From NCBI GenBank assembly GCA_048885185.1, contig JBHLQC010000021.1, positions 1-16,622 of the forward strand: DNA of 16,622 nucleotides. Direction: 5' to 3'. Origin of the DNA: Hermodarchaeum sp048885185. Lineage in GTDB: Archaea; Asgardarchaeota; Hermodarchaeia; Hermodarchaeales; Hermodarchaeaceae. Positions 1 to 7,428 of this stretch are shown here, piece by piece (positions within the stretch are counted from its first letter, which is position 1; each line of letters opens with the position of its first letter). The position numbers were made by a program, and so were the translations under genes. The notes under the pieces were generated by a model that saw nothing but the letters and a program-made list of their open reading frames with translations, was not told where the DNA came from and ran no database searches.

Positions 1-1
1 T

Positions 2-1597
2 CAGGCAGGATTCGTCCGGTCCCTCCAGCAGGATGTTTATAGAAAACTCATTGGAGCCGATTTATCCTACTTTCGAACAAAACAGAGTGGTGACATTACC
101 TCAAGAGTAACCACGGATACAGATAATCTTGCTCAAGGCGTCCAGATTATTATTGACATCAGCAGCCAGCTGTTACTTCTCATCGCGACAAGTATCATTA
201 TGTTGCTAATGGCTCCTGCCGTTGCACTGACCTCATTGGTCGTAGTACCAGTTGTTATTCTTATCGTCATCCTTTTCGGAACAGTCGGACAGCGAACGAT
301 GCTTGCCTCTCAACGTGCAACTGGTTTTGTTTCAGGACAAATCGCAGAAAACCTCAGTGGTATCCATGTCGCTAAAGCCTTCAATCGTGAAGATGAAACT
401 GCAGGCATCCTAGAGGAACTAAATCAGGAATCCTATCGTCATGGTTTCCGATTTATGATGCTCATGACTTTGATGATGCCACTAGTTCGTGCCACGGGTA
501 TTGCTGCAACCGCTGCGGTACTCTTCGTTGCAGGCAGTTTAGCGGTTGGAACTGCGCCACTCCTCACCATTGGCGAAGTCTTTTTGGGAGCTATTTTGAT
601 TCAACGATTCTTGTGGCCTCTCCTTTCATTGAGTATGATGGTAACACAATTCCAAGCAGCTCTAAGCTCAATGGACCGGCTCATGGATGTTCTTGAAGCC
701 GAACCCACCATAACCAATAGAACAAATGCGGTAGCACTCAAACCAACAAGCGATGGTATCACCTTTGACCAAGTAAGCTTTGCCTACATCGAAGGCACAG
801 AGGTTCTCAAGGAGGCAACCTTCGAAGTCCAACCAGGAGAACTTGTGGCCATAGTAGGTCACACTGGAGCAGGTAAAACGACTATTGCAGCACTCATCAA
901 TCGCTTTTATGACCCCCAAGAAGGGCGTATTCTGATTGGAAACCAAGATATTCAGGATGTGACTTTGGAATCACTTCATGACACGGTCGCATTGATTGCC
1001 CAAGAACCCTATTTGTTTGATGATACCGTGATGGAGAATATTCGATATGGTCGACCCGATGCCACGGACGAAGAGATCTTTGAACTTTCTCGTCTTATTG
1101 GAGCCCATGATTTCATTGAGGTGTTACCACAGGGCTATAATACGATGCTAAGTGAGGGGGGCAAGAATCTGAGTGTGGGACAAGTGCAAATGATTTCAAT
1201 TGCTCGGACGATGCTCGCAAATCCAAAAATTCTAATTTTAGACGAGGCAACGAGCCGATTGGATGCCTATTCAGAATCCCTAGTGCAGGCCGCCCAGGAG
1301 AAATTGTTTGCCAATCGAACAACCATTGTGATTGCCCACCGATTGACTACAATTGCCAATGCATCTAGAGTATTGGTCTTTGAACATGGAGAACTAGTAG
1401 AGCAGGGCACACATGATGAGCTTCTTACGCTTGGTGGACGTTACAAAGCAATTTACGACACATACTACGCTCATCAATCAGCTGAAGAAATATCTGAAGA
1501 GGCGTTACGTATTGCTCATGAGGAAATGGGGAAAGTTCCTATGCAGACGGGACCACCTGACCATGTTCCGAAGAAAAAGATGATGAAACGAAAATGA
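2..1597 (+). CDS. ABC exporter, fused membrane and ATPase domains (5' partial)
   Basis: The reading frame is open from base 2, so this is the 3' part of a longer gene; the first in-frame ATG is internal. The first part is the end of a type IV exporter membrane domain, with the usual YFRTKQSGDITSR cytoplasmic-loop motif followed by hydrophobic helices. The ATPase domain follows: Walker A GHTGAGKTT (857-883), Q-loop AQEPYLFDD, signature LSVGQ (1169-1183), Walker B ILILDEA (1229-1249), D-loop SRLD and H-loop IAHRL. It would export a lipid, drug or peptide across the cytoplasmic membrane as a homo- or heterodimer; the substrate cannot be read. The signature is LSVGQVQ rather than LSGGQRQ. The C-terminus ends in a lysine-rich tail (PKKKMMKRK). 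Any partner half-transporter would lie upstream, outside the window. Confidence 0.93.
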   Translation, partial: QAGFVRSLQQDVYRKLIGADLSYFRTKQSGDITSRVTTDTDNLAQGVQIIIDISSQLLLLIATSIIMLLMAPAVALTSLVVVPVVILIVILFGTVGQRTMLASQRATGFVSGQIAENLSGIHVAKAFNREDETAGILEELNQESYRHGFRFMMLMTLMMPLVRATGIAATAAVLFVAGSLAVGTAPLLTIGEVFLGAILIQRFLWPLLSLSMMVTQFQAALSSMDRLMDVLEAEPTITNRTNAVALKPTSDGITFDQVSFAYIEGTEVLKEATFEVQPGELVAIVGHTGAGKTTIAALINRFYDPQEGRILIGNQDIQDVTLESLHDTVALIAQEPYLFDDTVMENIRYGRPDATDEEIFELSRLIGAHDFIEVLPQGYNTMLSEGGKNLSVGQVQMISIARTMLANPKILILDEATSRLDAYSESLVQAAQEKLFANRTTIVIAHRLTTIANASRVLVFEHGELVEQGTHDELLTLGGRYKAIYDTYYAHQSAEEISEEALRIAHEEMGKVPMQTGPPDHVPKKKMMKRK

Positions 1598-1641
1598 ACC
1601 CTATTTCTCCACTCAATAAAGCTAGCTTCTACGCTTCAATC

Positions 1642-1647
1642 TTTTTT
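1642..1647 (+). terminator. oligo-T terminator candidate after the ABC gene
   Basis: A run of six T lies 45 bases after the ABC stop codon and is followed at once by the 10-base palindrome GAAAGCTTTC (1648-1657). Archaeal RNA polymerase commonly terminates at oligo-T, and this is the space between two convergent genes. No termination data exist here. Confidence 0.4.
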
Positions 1648-1703
1648 GAAAGCTTTCGCTAGTTTGGTTAACGAAGCGATTGCTTCTGGCTCAATGATAA
1701 TCT

Positions 1704-2183
1704 CTACACGGATGTACGAGCTCGAACAAACCAATACCCAAGGCTGGAAATGATAAGGCTCACACCGGCGAAAACGATGAAATATCCAGTAAACACTGTC
1801 CAGGCATACGGGGGTTGCAGCAGGTTCCATGCAGCCCAAACGACACCCGCGCCCATTACGATTCCACCAATGGATTCGATTTGCCGACGATAAGTATCCC
1901 TGAAAATCAAGCGTAGGATGAGTACAACAATACTGATGATCAGGGTTCCAATGGCGAACTGGTAGATTATTGTGTAGAATCCGATATGGTTTGCAGCGAT
2001 TGCAGGTACCCACCACCAGAAGCCAGGAGCCACTTCTTGCCATACAATATCGGTGACGAATGCGACGAGTTGGGCAAGAAAGCTCGGGTGAATAACAACA
2101 ATGATCGCTAGTAGGATTATGATTAGGCCAAACGTGACTGCGCCCAAAATATCTGGTCCTTCATCAATTTTTCTTGTCAACAT
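1704..2183 (-). CDS. four-helix membrane protein, unknown function
   Basis: A 159-residue protein with a short cytoplasmic N-terminus (MLTRKIDEGPD) and about four transmembrane helices (near residues 12-36, 66-91, 104-122 and 127-150). It has no enzyme motif I can name. The start is supported by GGAGGT four bases before the ATG. It lies 21 bases downstream of the zinc-ribbon membrane protein gene on the same strand, so the two are probably one transcript and may work together in the membrane. A Trp-rich stretch (GFWWWVPA) sits in the loop between helices 1 and 2. The family is not recognised; it is probably a lineage-restricted archaeal membrane protein. Confidence 0.8.
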   Translation of the reverse strand: MLTRKIDEGPDILGAVTFGLIIILLAIIVVIHPSFLAQLVAFVTDIVWQEVAPGFWWWVPAIAANHIGFYTIIYQFAIGTLIISIVVLILRLIFRDTYRRQIESIGGIVMGAGVVWAAWNLLQPPYAWTVFTGYFIVFAGVSLIISSLGYWFVRARTSV

Positions 2184-2204
2184 AAATACCTCCGCAGTAT
2201 TATT

Positions 2205-2549
2205 CTAATCACTCCTGCTCCTTAGGGAACGCTTCCTCCGAACTGAATTGAGTGCACAGATGATAATGAGAGTCCCAATGATTAGCGCAACAATGGGACC
2301 AATCAGCATCCACAATGTTATTCCCAAGATAAGAGAATATCCAAGCCCGATAATGATGACACCAAATATGATGCCAAAGATGGCCCCTCCTCCGGTGACA
2401 CCAAAACATTCCTCTTCAGCGCGTTCACCAACTCTCCGCCCCTTAGCGCGTTTTGTGAAGTCTTTCCATGGGGCGAGAGCTGTTCCACATTTCTTACAGA
2501 AATCTGCTGTGTCAACGTTTTCTGATCCACATTTCTGGCAATACACCAT
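2205..2549 (-). CDS. zinc-ribbon membrane protein with ECFG/GGAI motif
   Basis: A 114-residue protein. Residues 4-21 form a zinc ribbon (CQKC then CKKC). A charged linker leads to EEECFGVTGGGAIFG at about 46-59 and then to two hydrophobic helices (about 57-76 and 79-101), ending in a basic tail. I start it at the ATG at 2549 because GAGGTG sits six bases upstream and the zinc ribbon begins immediately; a longer frame to 2663 has no such support. It resembles the protein at 5070-5399 along its whole length, so the two are paralogues. The arrangement suggests a zinc-binding cytoplasmic head on a membrane anchor, but no activity is known to me. It is the likely first gene of a two-gene unit with the four-helix protein. 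Confidence 0.82.
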   Translation of the reverse strand: MVYCQKCGSENVDTADFCKKCGTALAPWKDFTKRAKGRRVGERAEEECFGVTGGGAIFGIIFGVIIIGLGYSLILGITLWMLIGPIVALIIGTLIIICALNSVRRKRSLRSRSD

Positions 2550-2897
2550 GAGGAACACCTCACCCAGCAGTAGCGTGCCTTCTCTTCTTAAGACTTTGGG
2601 GTTTCCCCAAAAATCATCAAAGAAAGAAATTGGACAATGAGAAGTTTTAATAAGTGAATTCATATCGCTCTAAATGGGGACCGGGAATACAAACCCGCCC
2701 GGAGTGGCGAATATTTAGGCACTTCCTCTCCCCTAGAAACCATTCCCTCTCCCCTCCAATTGTGTCCTTTTTCGGAAGTGTCTGAATCGCCATAACTCCG
2801 GCCCCCTCCACTTTTCAAAGTTAGATGCTGAAAAGACATAAGGATTAAATCGCCAAGCAGAAGATAACGCAGTCACATTTGATTGGAATGTGGATTC
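2550..2897. other. 348-base divergent intergenic region
   Basis: This region separates the divergent zinc-ribbon and radical SAM genes. It holds a perfect 7-bp hairpin (2595-2611), a CTTAAG TATA-like site (2586-2591) about 37 bases before the minus-strand gene, a GC-rich inverted repeat near 2685-2706 (CCGGG to CCCGG), and a 10-base direct repeat CCTCTCCCCT at 2725-2734 and 2746-2755. A weak A/T site (ATTAAATC near 2844) may serve the plus-strand gene. I see no convincing gene in it. Confidence 0.5.
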
Positions 2898-4316
2898 GTG
2901 AAAATTCTCTTTGTTGAGCCACCAAAGGATCCCTGGTTTATTATGGGAGAGTATATTCCCCCTCCTTTGGGACTTCTGTGTTTGGCAGGATACCTTGAGG
3001 CGCATTACCCAGAGGCTGAGATTCAGGTGATGGATTGCCAAGCTGAGGAAGCAGAATGGGAAGAGGTGGCAAAACGGATTGAGACCTTTCAACCAGATTT
3101 AGTTGCCCCAAGCACAGTTTCTACATGCAATGCCAACATCACGATTCAGGTTGCTACTCTTGCCAAAGAAATTGATGATGAGAGTTGGACCGTGGCTGGA
3201 GGGCAGCACTTCTCAGCGCTAGCGCAGGGCACATTGGCAGCGTTCCCCCAACTGGATTTCATTATAAGAGGCGAAGGAGAAGTCACCTTAGTCGAATTAG
3301 TCCGTGCCTTGAAATCAGAGTCGCCCCTCAGTAAAGTGAAAGGATTGTCTTTTCGCCAGGGAGATAAAATCACTCACAACGCAAACCGCCCCTTGATTCA
3401 GGATTTAGATACCTTACCATTTCCAGGCTATCATTTTGTTAAGGAGCACATGAAGAAGTACTGTTTTCCTGCAGGAAAGGATTTACCGTATGCTTTGGTT
3501 GAGGGGGGACGGGGGTGTGATCATTCGTGTACATTTTGTGGTCAATGGCAATATTGGGGGAAGTGCAGAAAGAAATCACCACAACGTGTTGCGGATGAGT
3601 TTGAGTACTTATACAACGAGTTTGGCAGCCGGTTTCTGTGGCTCACCGACGATTATGTTCAATTAGATCAGTGGATGGAAACCCTGTGTGACGAGTTACT
3701 TGAGCGGGGAATTACCGAAGATTTAATGTGGTTCTTTCAAACCCGCGCAGATGAAATTATCTCTGGAAAAGAGCTTCTCCCGAAGTTACGTGAGACCGGA
3801 TTACAGTGGATTATGACTGGATTAGAAAGCCACGACCCCCAACGGCTCAAAGAATATCGAAAAGGAATTGATATCGAAATGGGCAAGGAGGCGATTCAGT
3901 TGCTTAAAGAACACGAAATCCTTGCCCAGACAACTGCCATCATTGGTCACCGACAGGATTCTCATGAATCACTCGAAGCATTTCGTGAATGGATAAAAGA
4001 GGTCGACCCAGATATTGCCGTGTTTATGACGATGACACCATACCCAGGTACACCCATGTACAAAACAGCCTTGGAGAACGGTTGGATTGAAGACCCACGG
4101 TGGAAACGTTTTGATATGGTCAATGCTATTATTCCCACAGAGCGCCTGACTCGTGAGGAGGTTCAACACGAACTCTTTGCAACTTACAGATCGTATTACG
4201 GGTGGCGAAGGCGCATCTTCGGAATCTTTTCACGCAACAAAGTAAAGCGAGCCTATTACCAACATATGATGCTCAAGGGGTTTCTAGGAACCCTGAAAGG
4301 ATTGTTCCGATTATGA
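2898..4316 (+). CDS. B12-binding radical SAM protein, BchE-like
   Basis: From the GTG at 2898 the protein has 472 residues and begins MKILFVEPP, the usual first strand of the N-terminal cobalamin-binding domain (about 1-135). The radical SAM core follows with GCDHSCTFC: Cys207, Cys211 and Cys214 would hold a [4Fe-4S] cluster that cleaves SAM. After the cluster comes FCGQWQYW and a KSPQRVADEFEYL stretch, the pattern of the BchE/anaerobic Mg-protoporphyrin ester cyclase group, and TPYPGTPMY later in the barrel. The C-terminal 40 residues are basic and amphipathic, fitting membrane contact. No porphyrin or chlorophyll genes are near, so the substrate is open; a lipid or quinone-like molecule is possible. 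A TTG at 2883 is an alternative start. Its stop overlaps the next start, so the downstream membrane protein is its likely partner. Confidence 0.88.
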   Translation: MKILFVEPPKDPWFIMGEYIPPPLGLLCLAGYLEAHYPEAEIQVMDCQAEEAEWEEVAKRIETFQPDLVAPSTVSTCNANITIQVATLAKEIDDESWTVAGGQHFSALAQGTLAAFPQLDFIIRGEGEVTLVELVRALKSESPLSKVKGLSFRQGDKITHNANRPLIQDLDTLPFPGYHFVKEHMKKYCFPAGKDLPYALVEGGRGCDHSCTFCGQWQYWGKCRKKSPQRVADEFEYLYNEFGSRFLWLTDDYVQLDQWMETLCDELLERGITEDLMWFFQTRADEIISGKELLPKLRETGLQWIMTGLESHDPQRLKEYRKGIDIEMGKEAIQLLKEHEILAQTTAIIGHRQDSHESLEAFREWIKEVDPDIAVFMTMTPYPGTPMYKTALENGWIEDPRWKRFDMVNAIIPTERLTREEVQHELFATYRSYYGWRRRIFGIFSRNKVKRAYYQHMMLKGFLGTLKGLFRL

Positions 4317-5056
4317 CTAGCCGAAGATCAGGTTCTCAATTTCCAGTGATTTCCCTAATTCTTTCGCTTCTAGGACTTTTTCTTTTACCACTAATTTTAC
4401 TCAATCCACCTCCTCCAATCGTCGTGCTCCCTTTACAAATCCAACTCATTGGAATCGCTTTCATGATCATTTGCACTCTGGGAGTTATTGCGGGAATTTC
4501 ACCTTCACACTGCTCACTCACACGAAAAAAGAAAATACAAAGTCACAAAGAGAGTCCAGCACAAACCAACTCGACTCAGACCATAAGCATACGAAAGGAA
4601 GGCCATCACCCCACCTGTGACCATTATTCGGGTCACATTATCACTATCAAAGGTTCACGTTACTGTGCGGGATGTAGCGGACTAGTCACTGGAGCAATAA
4701 TTGCTATCATCGGAACCATCTTGTTTTTCTTCCTCAGCTTTCCGATCTTCTACCCAGAAGCTACATTTTGGCTTGGGTTCGTATTCGTAACCGTTGGATT
4801 ATTACAGCATCCCCTCTATCAAATACTAAAACTCAATCGCGGAATCATCCGGTTCATTATCAATATCCTATTTGTGGTTGGATCATACCTTCTCTTGGCT
4901 AGCCTGATGCAACTCACTAATAGCCTCATTCTGGCAGTTTACTTACTCTTGTTAATTCTCTATTGGATCTTTACTCGGATAGTTATGTCTCGGCGATCAC
5001 ACCATCTCATCTGCAGCCTATGCAATAGACCGGAATGCCCCTATATAGAAGCATAA
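4313..5056 (+). CDS. Cys-rich multi-helix membrane protein coupled to radical SAM gene
   Basis: A 247-residue protein whose ATG overlaps the radical SAM stop codon (ATGA at 4313-4316), indicating translational coupling. Two helices (about 11-31 and 40-62) precede a polar cytoplasmic segment (65-100). Then comes the Cys/His motif CDHYSGH with CAGC (Cys102, His104, His108, Cys118, Cys121), four more helices (about 124-145, 150-165, 178-200 and 203-222), and a C-terminal SLCNRPEC cluster (Cys234, Cys237, Cys242). The central motif, with a short G-x-x-YCAGCSGL turn leading into a helix, resembles the Cys motif of DUF2085-type membrane proteins; that match is from memory and tentative. The six cysteines suggest bound metal. 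The reading frame extends upstream inside the radical SAM gene, but the overlap start is more likely. Confidence 0.8.
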   Translation: MTSRRSGSQFPVISLILSLLGLFLLPLILLNPPPPIVVLPLQIQLIGIAFMIICTLGVIAGISPSHCSLTRKKKIQSHKESPAQTNSTQTISIRKEGHHPTCDHYSGHIITIKGSRYCAGCSGLVTGAIIAIIGTILFFFLSFPIFYPEATFWLGFVFVTVGLLQHPLYQILKLNRGIIRFIINILFVVGSYLLLASLMQLTNSLILAVYLLLLILYWIFTRIVMSRRSHHLICSLCNRPECPYIEA

Positions 5057-5069
5057 CTAAGAGCTAGGC

Positions 5070-5399
5070 TCATCTCTGGCGCATTGCGTATATTGCCCCA
5101 GCAATAATCAATACGCCAATGATAACGAGAATAAATGGCCAGAAGTAATCGAAAATACTCCAACCAAGGAAAAATCCGGCAGCCCAAAGGATTATTATTA
5201 TACCAATAATGATTCCACAAATTGCCCCTCCATGGGGGAGTCCGAAACACTCGTCTTCTTCAGATCCGTAGCAGTCTTTGTCCTCTCTTTCAATCATAGC
5301 CGGTTTGGGTTCTGCAGCAGCGAGATGGGCGCCGCATCGTGCGCAGAAATCAGCATCGTCATCGTTTTCATAATCACACGCAGCACAACGTTTTGTCAT
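5070..5399 (-). CDS. zinc-ribbon membrane protein, paralogue of 2205-2549
   Basis: A 109-residue protein with an N-terminal zinc ribbon (CAAC at 5-8, CARC at 19-22), an acidic linker, then EDECFGLPHGGAICG (about 48-62) and two hydrophobic helices (about 59-79 and 85-105). The ECFG...GGAI.GII.G block and the helix spacing match the 2205-2549 protein, so both belong to one family. I start it at the ATG at 5399, with AGGTGG about six bases upstream; the in-frame ATG at 5423 has no ribosome site. It converges on the Cys-rich membrane protein with a 13-base gap between the two stops. Function unknown; a zinc-binding cytoplasmic head on a membrane anchor. Confidence 0.82.
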   Translation of the reverse strand: MTKRCAACDYENDDDADFCARCGAHLAAAEPKPAMIEREDKDCYGSEEDECFGLPHGGAICGIIIGIIIILWAAGFFLGWSIFDYFWPFILVIIGVLIIAGAIYAMRQR

Positions 5400-5478
5400 A
5401 AGATGCCACCTTTGCTCTACCATCTAAGTCTAAGTTCTTAAGCTTTTCAGGTTGAAGAAAAACAGCCTTGACACCGTT

Positions 5479-5997
5479 TTATGTATAAAATCCTGGCTGT
5501 TGTTTTTGACCAGAGGGGATTCCAAAATGGTACCCGAATGTCCAGATGACGATGAGTATACCTCGGAAAACGTCGTCAAGAGCAGCCATAAGTGCGGACT
5601 TGGTCAAGCTGTCGTAAAATAAACGAGCTTGAAATTGAACCGCTTCCCATACCCCGTCCTTCTCCTTCACAGAGAATCCAGGACGCCGTTGAAGGAGTTG
5701 AAGCCGTAAATTATGGATGAGAGGTTTCCGCTTCTCATCCAATAACTTAGCCAATGCTGTTACATGAGGAGGAGCAATCCGGAGAACTGAAACAACGAGG
5801 ATACCATCTTTCATATCTCGAGGCTTAATGACTTCGATATGATAGGGAGACCCGACCGGGTAGTTCACACCAAAGTGGTAGGCAGCCTTGGGATCCTCAA
5901 CTTCTTTACGAAACATACCCTCTTCAGCTAACCAATTATAGACACGTTGCTTCCATTTGTCACCCTTCATAGGCTTCGCAGTTTCAGTCATTTTCAT
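5479..5997 (-). CDS. DUF2299-like archaeal protein
   Basis: A 172-residue soluble protein. The N-terminal half, KQRVYNWLAEEGMFRKEV, then HFGVNYP and a hydrophobic strand ILVVSVLRI, fits my recollection of DUF2299, an archaeal family with no known activity. The middle is alpha-helical (about 85-110), and a second beta/alpha part follows. The last 20 residues turn hydrophilic with many Gln. The ATG at 5997 is preferred; a second ATG lies two codons later (5991) and a TTG nine bases upstream. The upstream site is only a weak GGAATGG. It is a single gene between two membrane-protein genes, with spaces of 79 and about 219 bases, so it is probably transcribed alone. The family assignment cannot be checked here. 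Confidence 0.72.
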   Translation of the reverse strand: MKMTETAKPMKGDKWKQRVYNWLAEEGMFRKEVEDPKAAYHFGVNYPVGSPYHIEVIKPRDMKDGILVVSVLRIAPPHVTALAKLLDEKRKPLIHNLRLQLLQRRPGFSVKEKDGVWEAVQFQARLFYDSLTKSALMAALDDVFRGILIVIWTFGYHFGIPSGQKQQPGFYT

Positions 5998-6216
5998 CCA
6001 TTCCAATTCGTCTTTGTAGGGGTTCTTCGAATTGTAGCAGATAAGAACTTTACTATGTGAAAATAGTATAGGGTTCTCACAGTGAAAATCATGCTAATGT
6101 GTATCTGGACGTGATTGAAATCCACAGAATTCTCTATTCCCCGATACGTTTCAGAGCATTGGAACTGGTTCAGACATTAATTTGACTCAAATGCATATTC
6201 AGAAGTTGCGAATCAA

Positions 6217-6603
6217 CTAGACAGTTAAACGAATTCTTGCCGGTCTACGCGGGTTAATTTCAGCCACTTGAATATGTTCAAGTATTGCTGCAAATTGACT
6301 TGCTGAACTCCCCCCAGAAGTGTGGGGTCGGACAATAGCCCCCAAAGTATTTGGTTGAGGATTGCTAGCAACCGCCCCTATTCTAAGCCACCCACCAGGG
6401 GGAATAAATTTGAACTCTTTGACCAGATCATCAACAGCATCGAGGTGAATCGTAAGACGCAATTTCTTTTCTCCTATGCGAAGAACAAGCTGTACTGGTG
6501 TTACCGCTTCTACCGAAAATTCAGCACCTGAAGGAGTTTTAAGAGTCGTATCGATGGCGAGTTTTTCTCGGATTGCCTGTCTAATGTTATCCGATTGTAA
6601 CAT
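6217..6603 (-). CDS. small conserved soluble protein, unknown function
   Basis: A 128-residue protein. It starts with a short helix (DNIRQAIREKL), then beta strands including VQLVLRIGEKKLRLTI, a GGWLRIGAV turn near the middle, a SSASQFAAILEHIQV helix, and an ending in INPRRPARIRL. The order of strand, GGW-IGA, helix with AAILE, and RPARIRL reminds me of a small domain seen in bacterial and archaeal proteins that sometimes sits beside nuclease domains; this is a recollection, not a match I can test. GGAG lies 11 bases before the ATG at 6603 but only five before a TTG at 6609, so the TTG may be the true start, adding two residues. No close partner is on the same strand. Confidence 0.68.
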   Translation of the reverse strand: MLQSDNIRQAIREKLAIDTTLKTPSGAEFSVEAVTPVQLVLRIGEKKLRLTIHLDAVDDLVKEFKFIPPGGWLRIGAVASNPQPNTLGAIVRPHTSGGSSASQFAAILEHIQVAEINPRRPARIRLTV

Positions 6604-6782
6604 TGTCAATCATTCTCCAAATCGAATTATCTATTAGTGTTGATGCCTTTTGAGGCTTACTCCTCTCTTGCGTATAATCTAAAATCCCAACACCATTGAA
6701 GCTCAAGATTGCCCTAAAATCGACTAGGCGTTGAATTCACGAATGTGCAGTAGTTCGTAGTGCAATTGTTGATTTTCAACGA

Positions 6783-7295
6783 TTAGGTTGTTGCGGCGCC
6801 ACAGACTCCACAGAACTGTGCTCCAGGTGGATCAATGGGATTGCCGCAGGAGGGACAGTATCTAACTGCCTCAGTCGGTGCTGCAGTTTTCGGAGCGGGA
6901 CGAGCCACAAGTTGAGACTCGGGGCCTTCCTTAGCGATAGCACCACCGATCAATGCCAAAAGTCCTGGTAGAAAACCAGTTAGGATGAGACCGATTATGC
7001 CAGTGATGATAAGCCCGACACGATGTTGGCTGGGTTGACCCCGCCACATTAACCAGAAAATGGTAAAGAATAGCGACAGGACAGCGGCAATGGCTGTGTA
7101 AGCAAACAGCCCTTGGGAGACAAAAATTAACTCAGCTAGTGTGATATCAGGCGGGAAATATGAGGGGGGAATCTGTGAAAGCATAGGAAGTACGACCGCA
7201 AATAACCCGGCTAGTCCAGCAAAGACAAACAACAGGATTAATTGAAAAACTGCTGCAACAATAACCAAAGTTGAAGATGTTCCTTCATCTGCCAT
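6783..7295 (-). CDS. membrane protein with C-terminal zinc ribbon
   Basis: A 170-residue protein with about four helices (near 9-36, 53-83, 92-108 and 109-121) followed by a short Pro/Ala-rich linker and a C-terminal zinc ribbon, CPSC at 147-150 and CGVC at 162-165. The GLLALIGGAIA ending of the helical part recalls DUF4064-type membrane proteins. The start at 7295 has GGAGG ten bases upstream. A TTTAAA site at 7344-7349 is about 50 bases upstream and could be its TATA box. The ribbon is at the other end from those of the two ECFG-family proteins, and the helices do not resemble theirs, so it is not a close paralogue. It is divergent from the ECF-like gene. Function unknown. Confidence 0.82.
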   Translation of the reverse strand: MADEGTSSTLVIVAAVFQLILLFVFAGLAGLFAVVLPMLSQIPPSYFPPDITLAELIFVSQGLFAYTAIAAVLSLFFTIFWLMWRGQPSQHRVGLIITGIIGLILTGFLPGLLALIGGAIAKEGPESQLVARPAPKTAAPTEAVRYCPSCGNPIDPPGAQFCGVCGAATT

Positions 7296-7343
7296 TTTAG
7301 AAGGTCCTCCATTATTTACTAAGCCTTGCTCAGAGTTCAGGCG

Positions 7344-7349
7344 TTTAAA
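7344..7349 (-). promoter_or_regulatory. TATA box candidate for the 7295 gene
   Basis: TTTAAA on the minus strand, about 49 bases before the ATG at 7295. A start of transcription some 25 bases downstream would leave a leader of about 20-25 bases holding the GGAGG site. Assignment rests on sequence and spacing only. Confidence 0.4.
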
Positions 7350-7428
7350 GATTTGTAATTGGATAGTACTGATAATACCAACAGATTTTTTGCTGACTCC
7401 AATATGTCAGCCAAGAAGAGTCAATACA

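Noticed and set aside
2248..2640. 130-codon plus-strand frame opposite the zinc-ribbon gene
   Set aside because: It is antisense to a well supported zinc-ribbon protein and has low-complexity Met/Pro/Ser-rich content.
2678..2712. tRNA-like 3' end on the minus strand (T-arm-like CGGG loop CCCG)
   Set aside because: The loop lacks the TTCRA pattern and no D-arm, anticodon arm or matching acceptor strand can be built at the right distance.
2725..2755. Direct repeat CCTCTCCCCT twice, considered as a short CRISPR-like or attachment repeat
   Set aside because: Only two 10-base copies, in a pyrimidine-rich stretch, without spacers of regular length or flanking mobile genes.
5232..5441. 69-codon plus-strand frame over the second zinc-ribbon gene
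   Set aside because: It is the antisense shadow of the zinc-ribbon and linker coding sequence.
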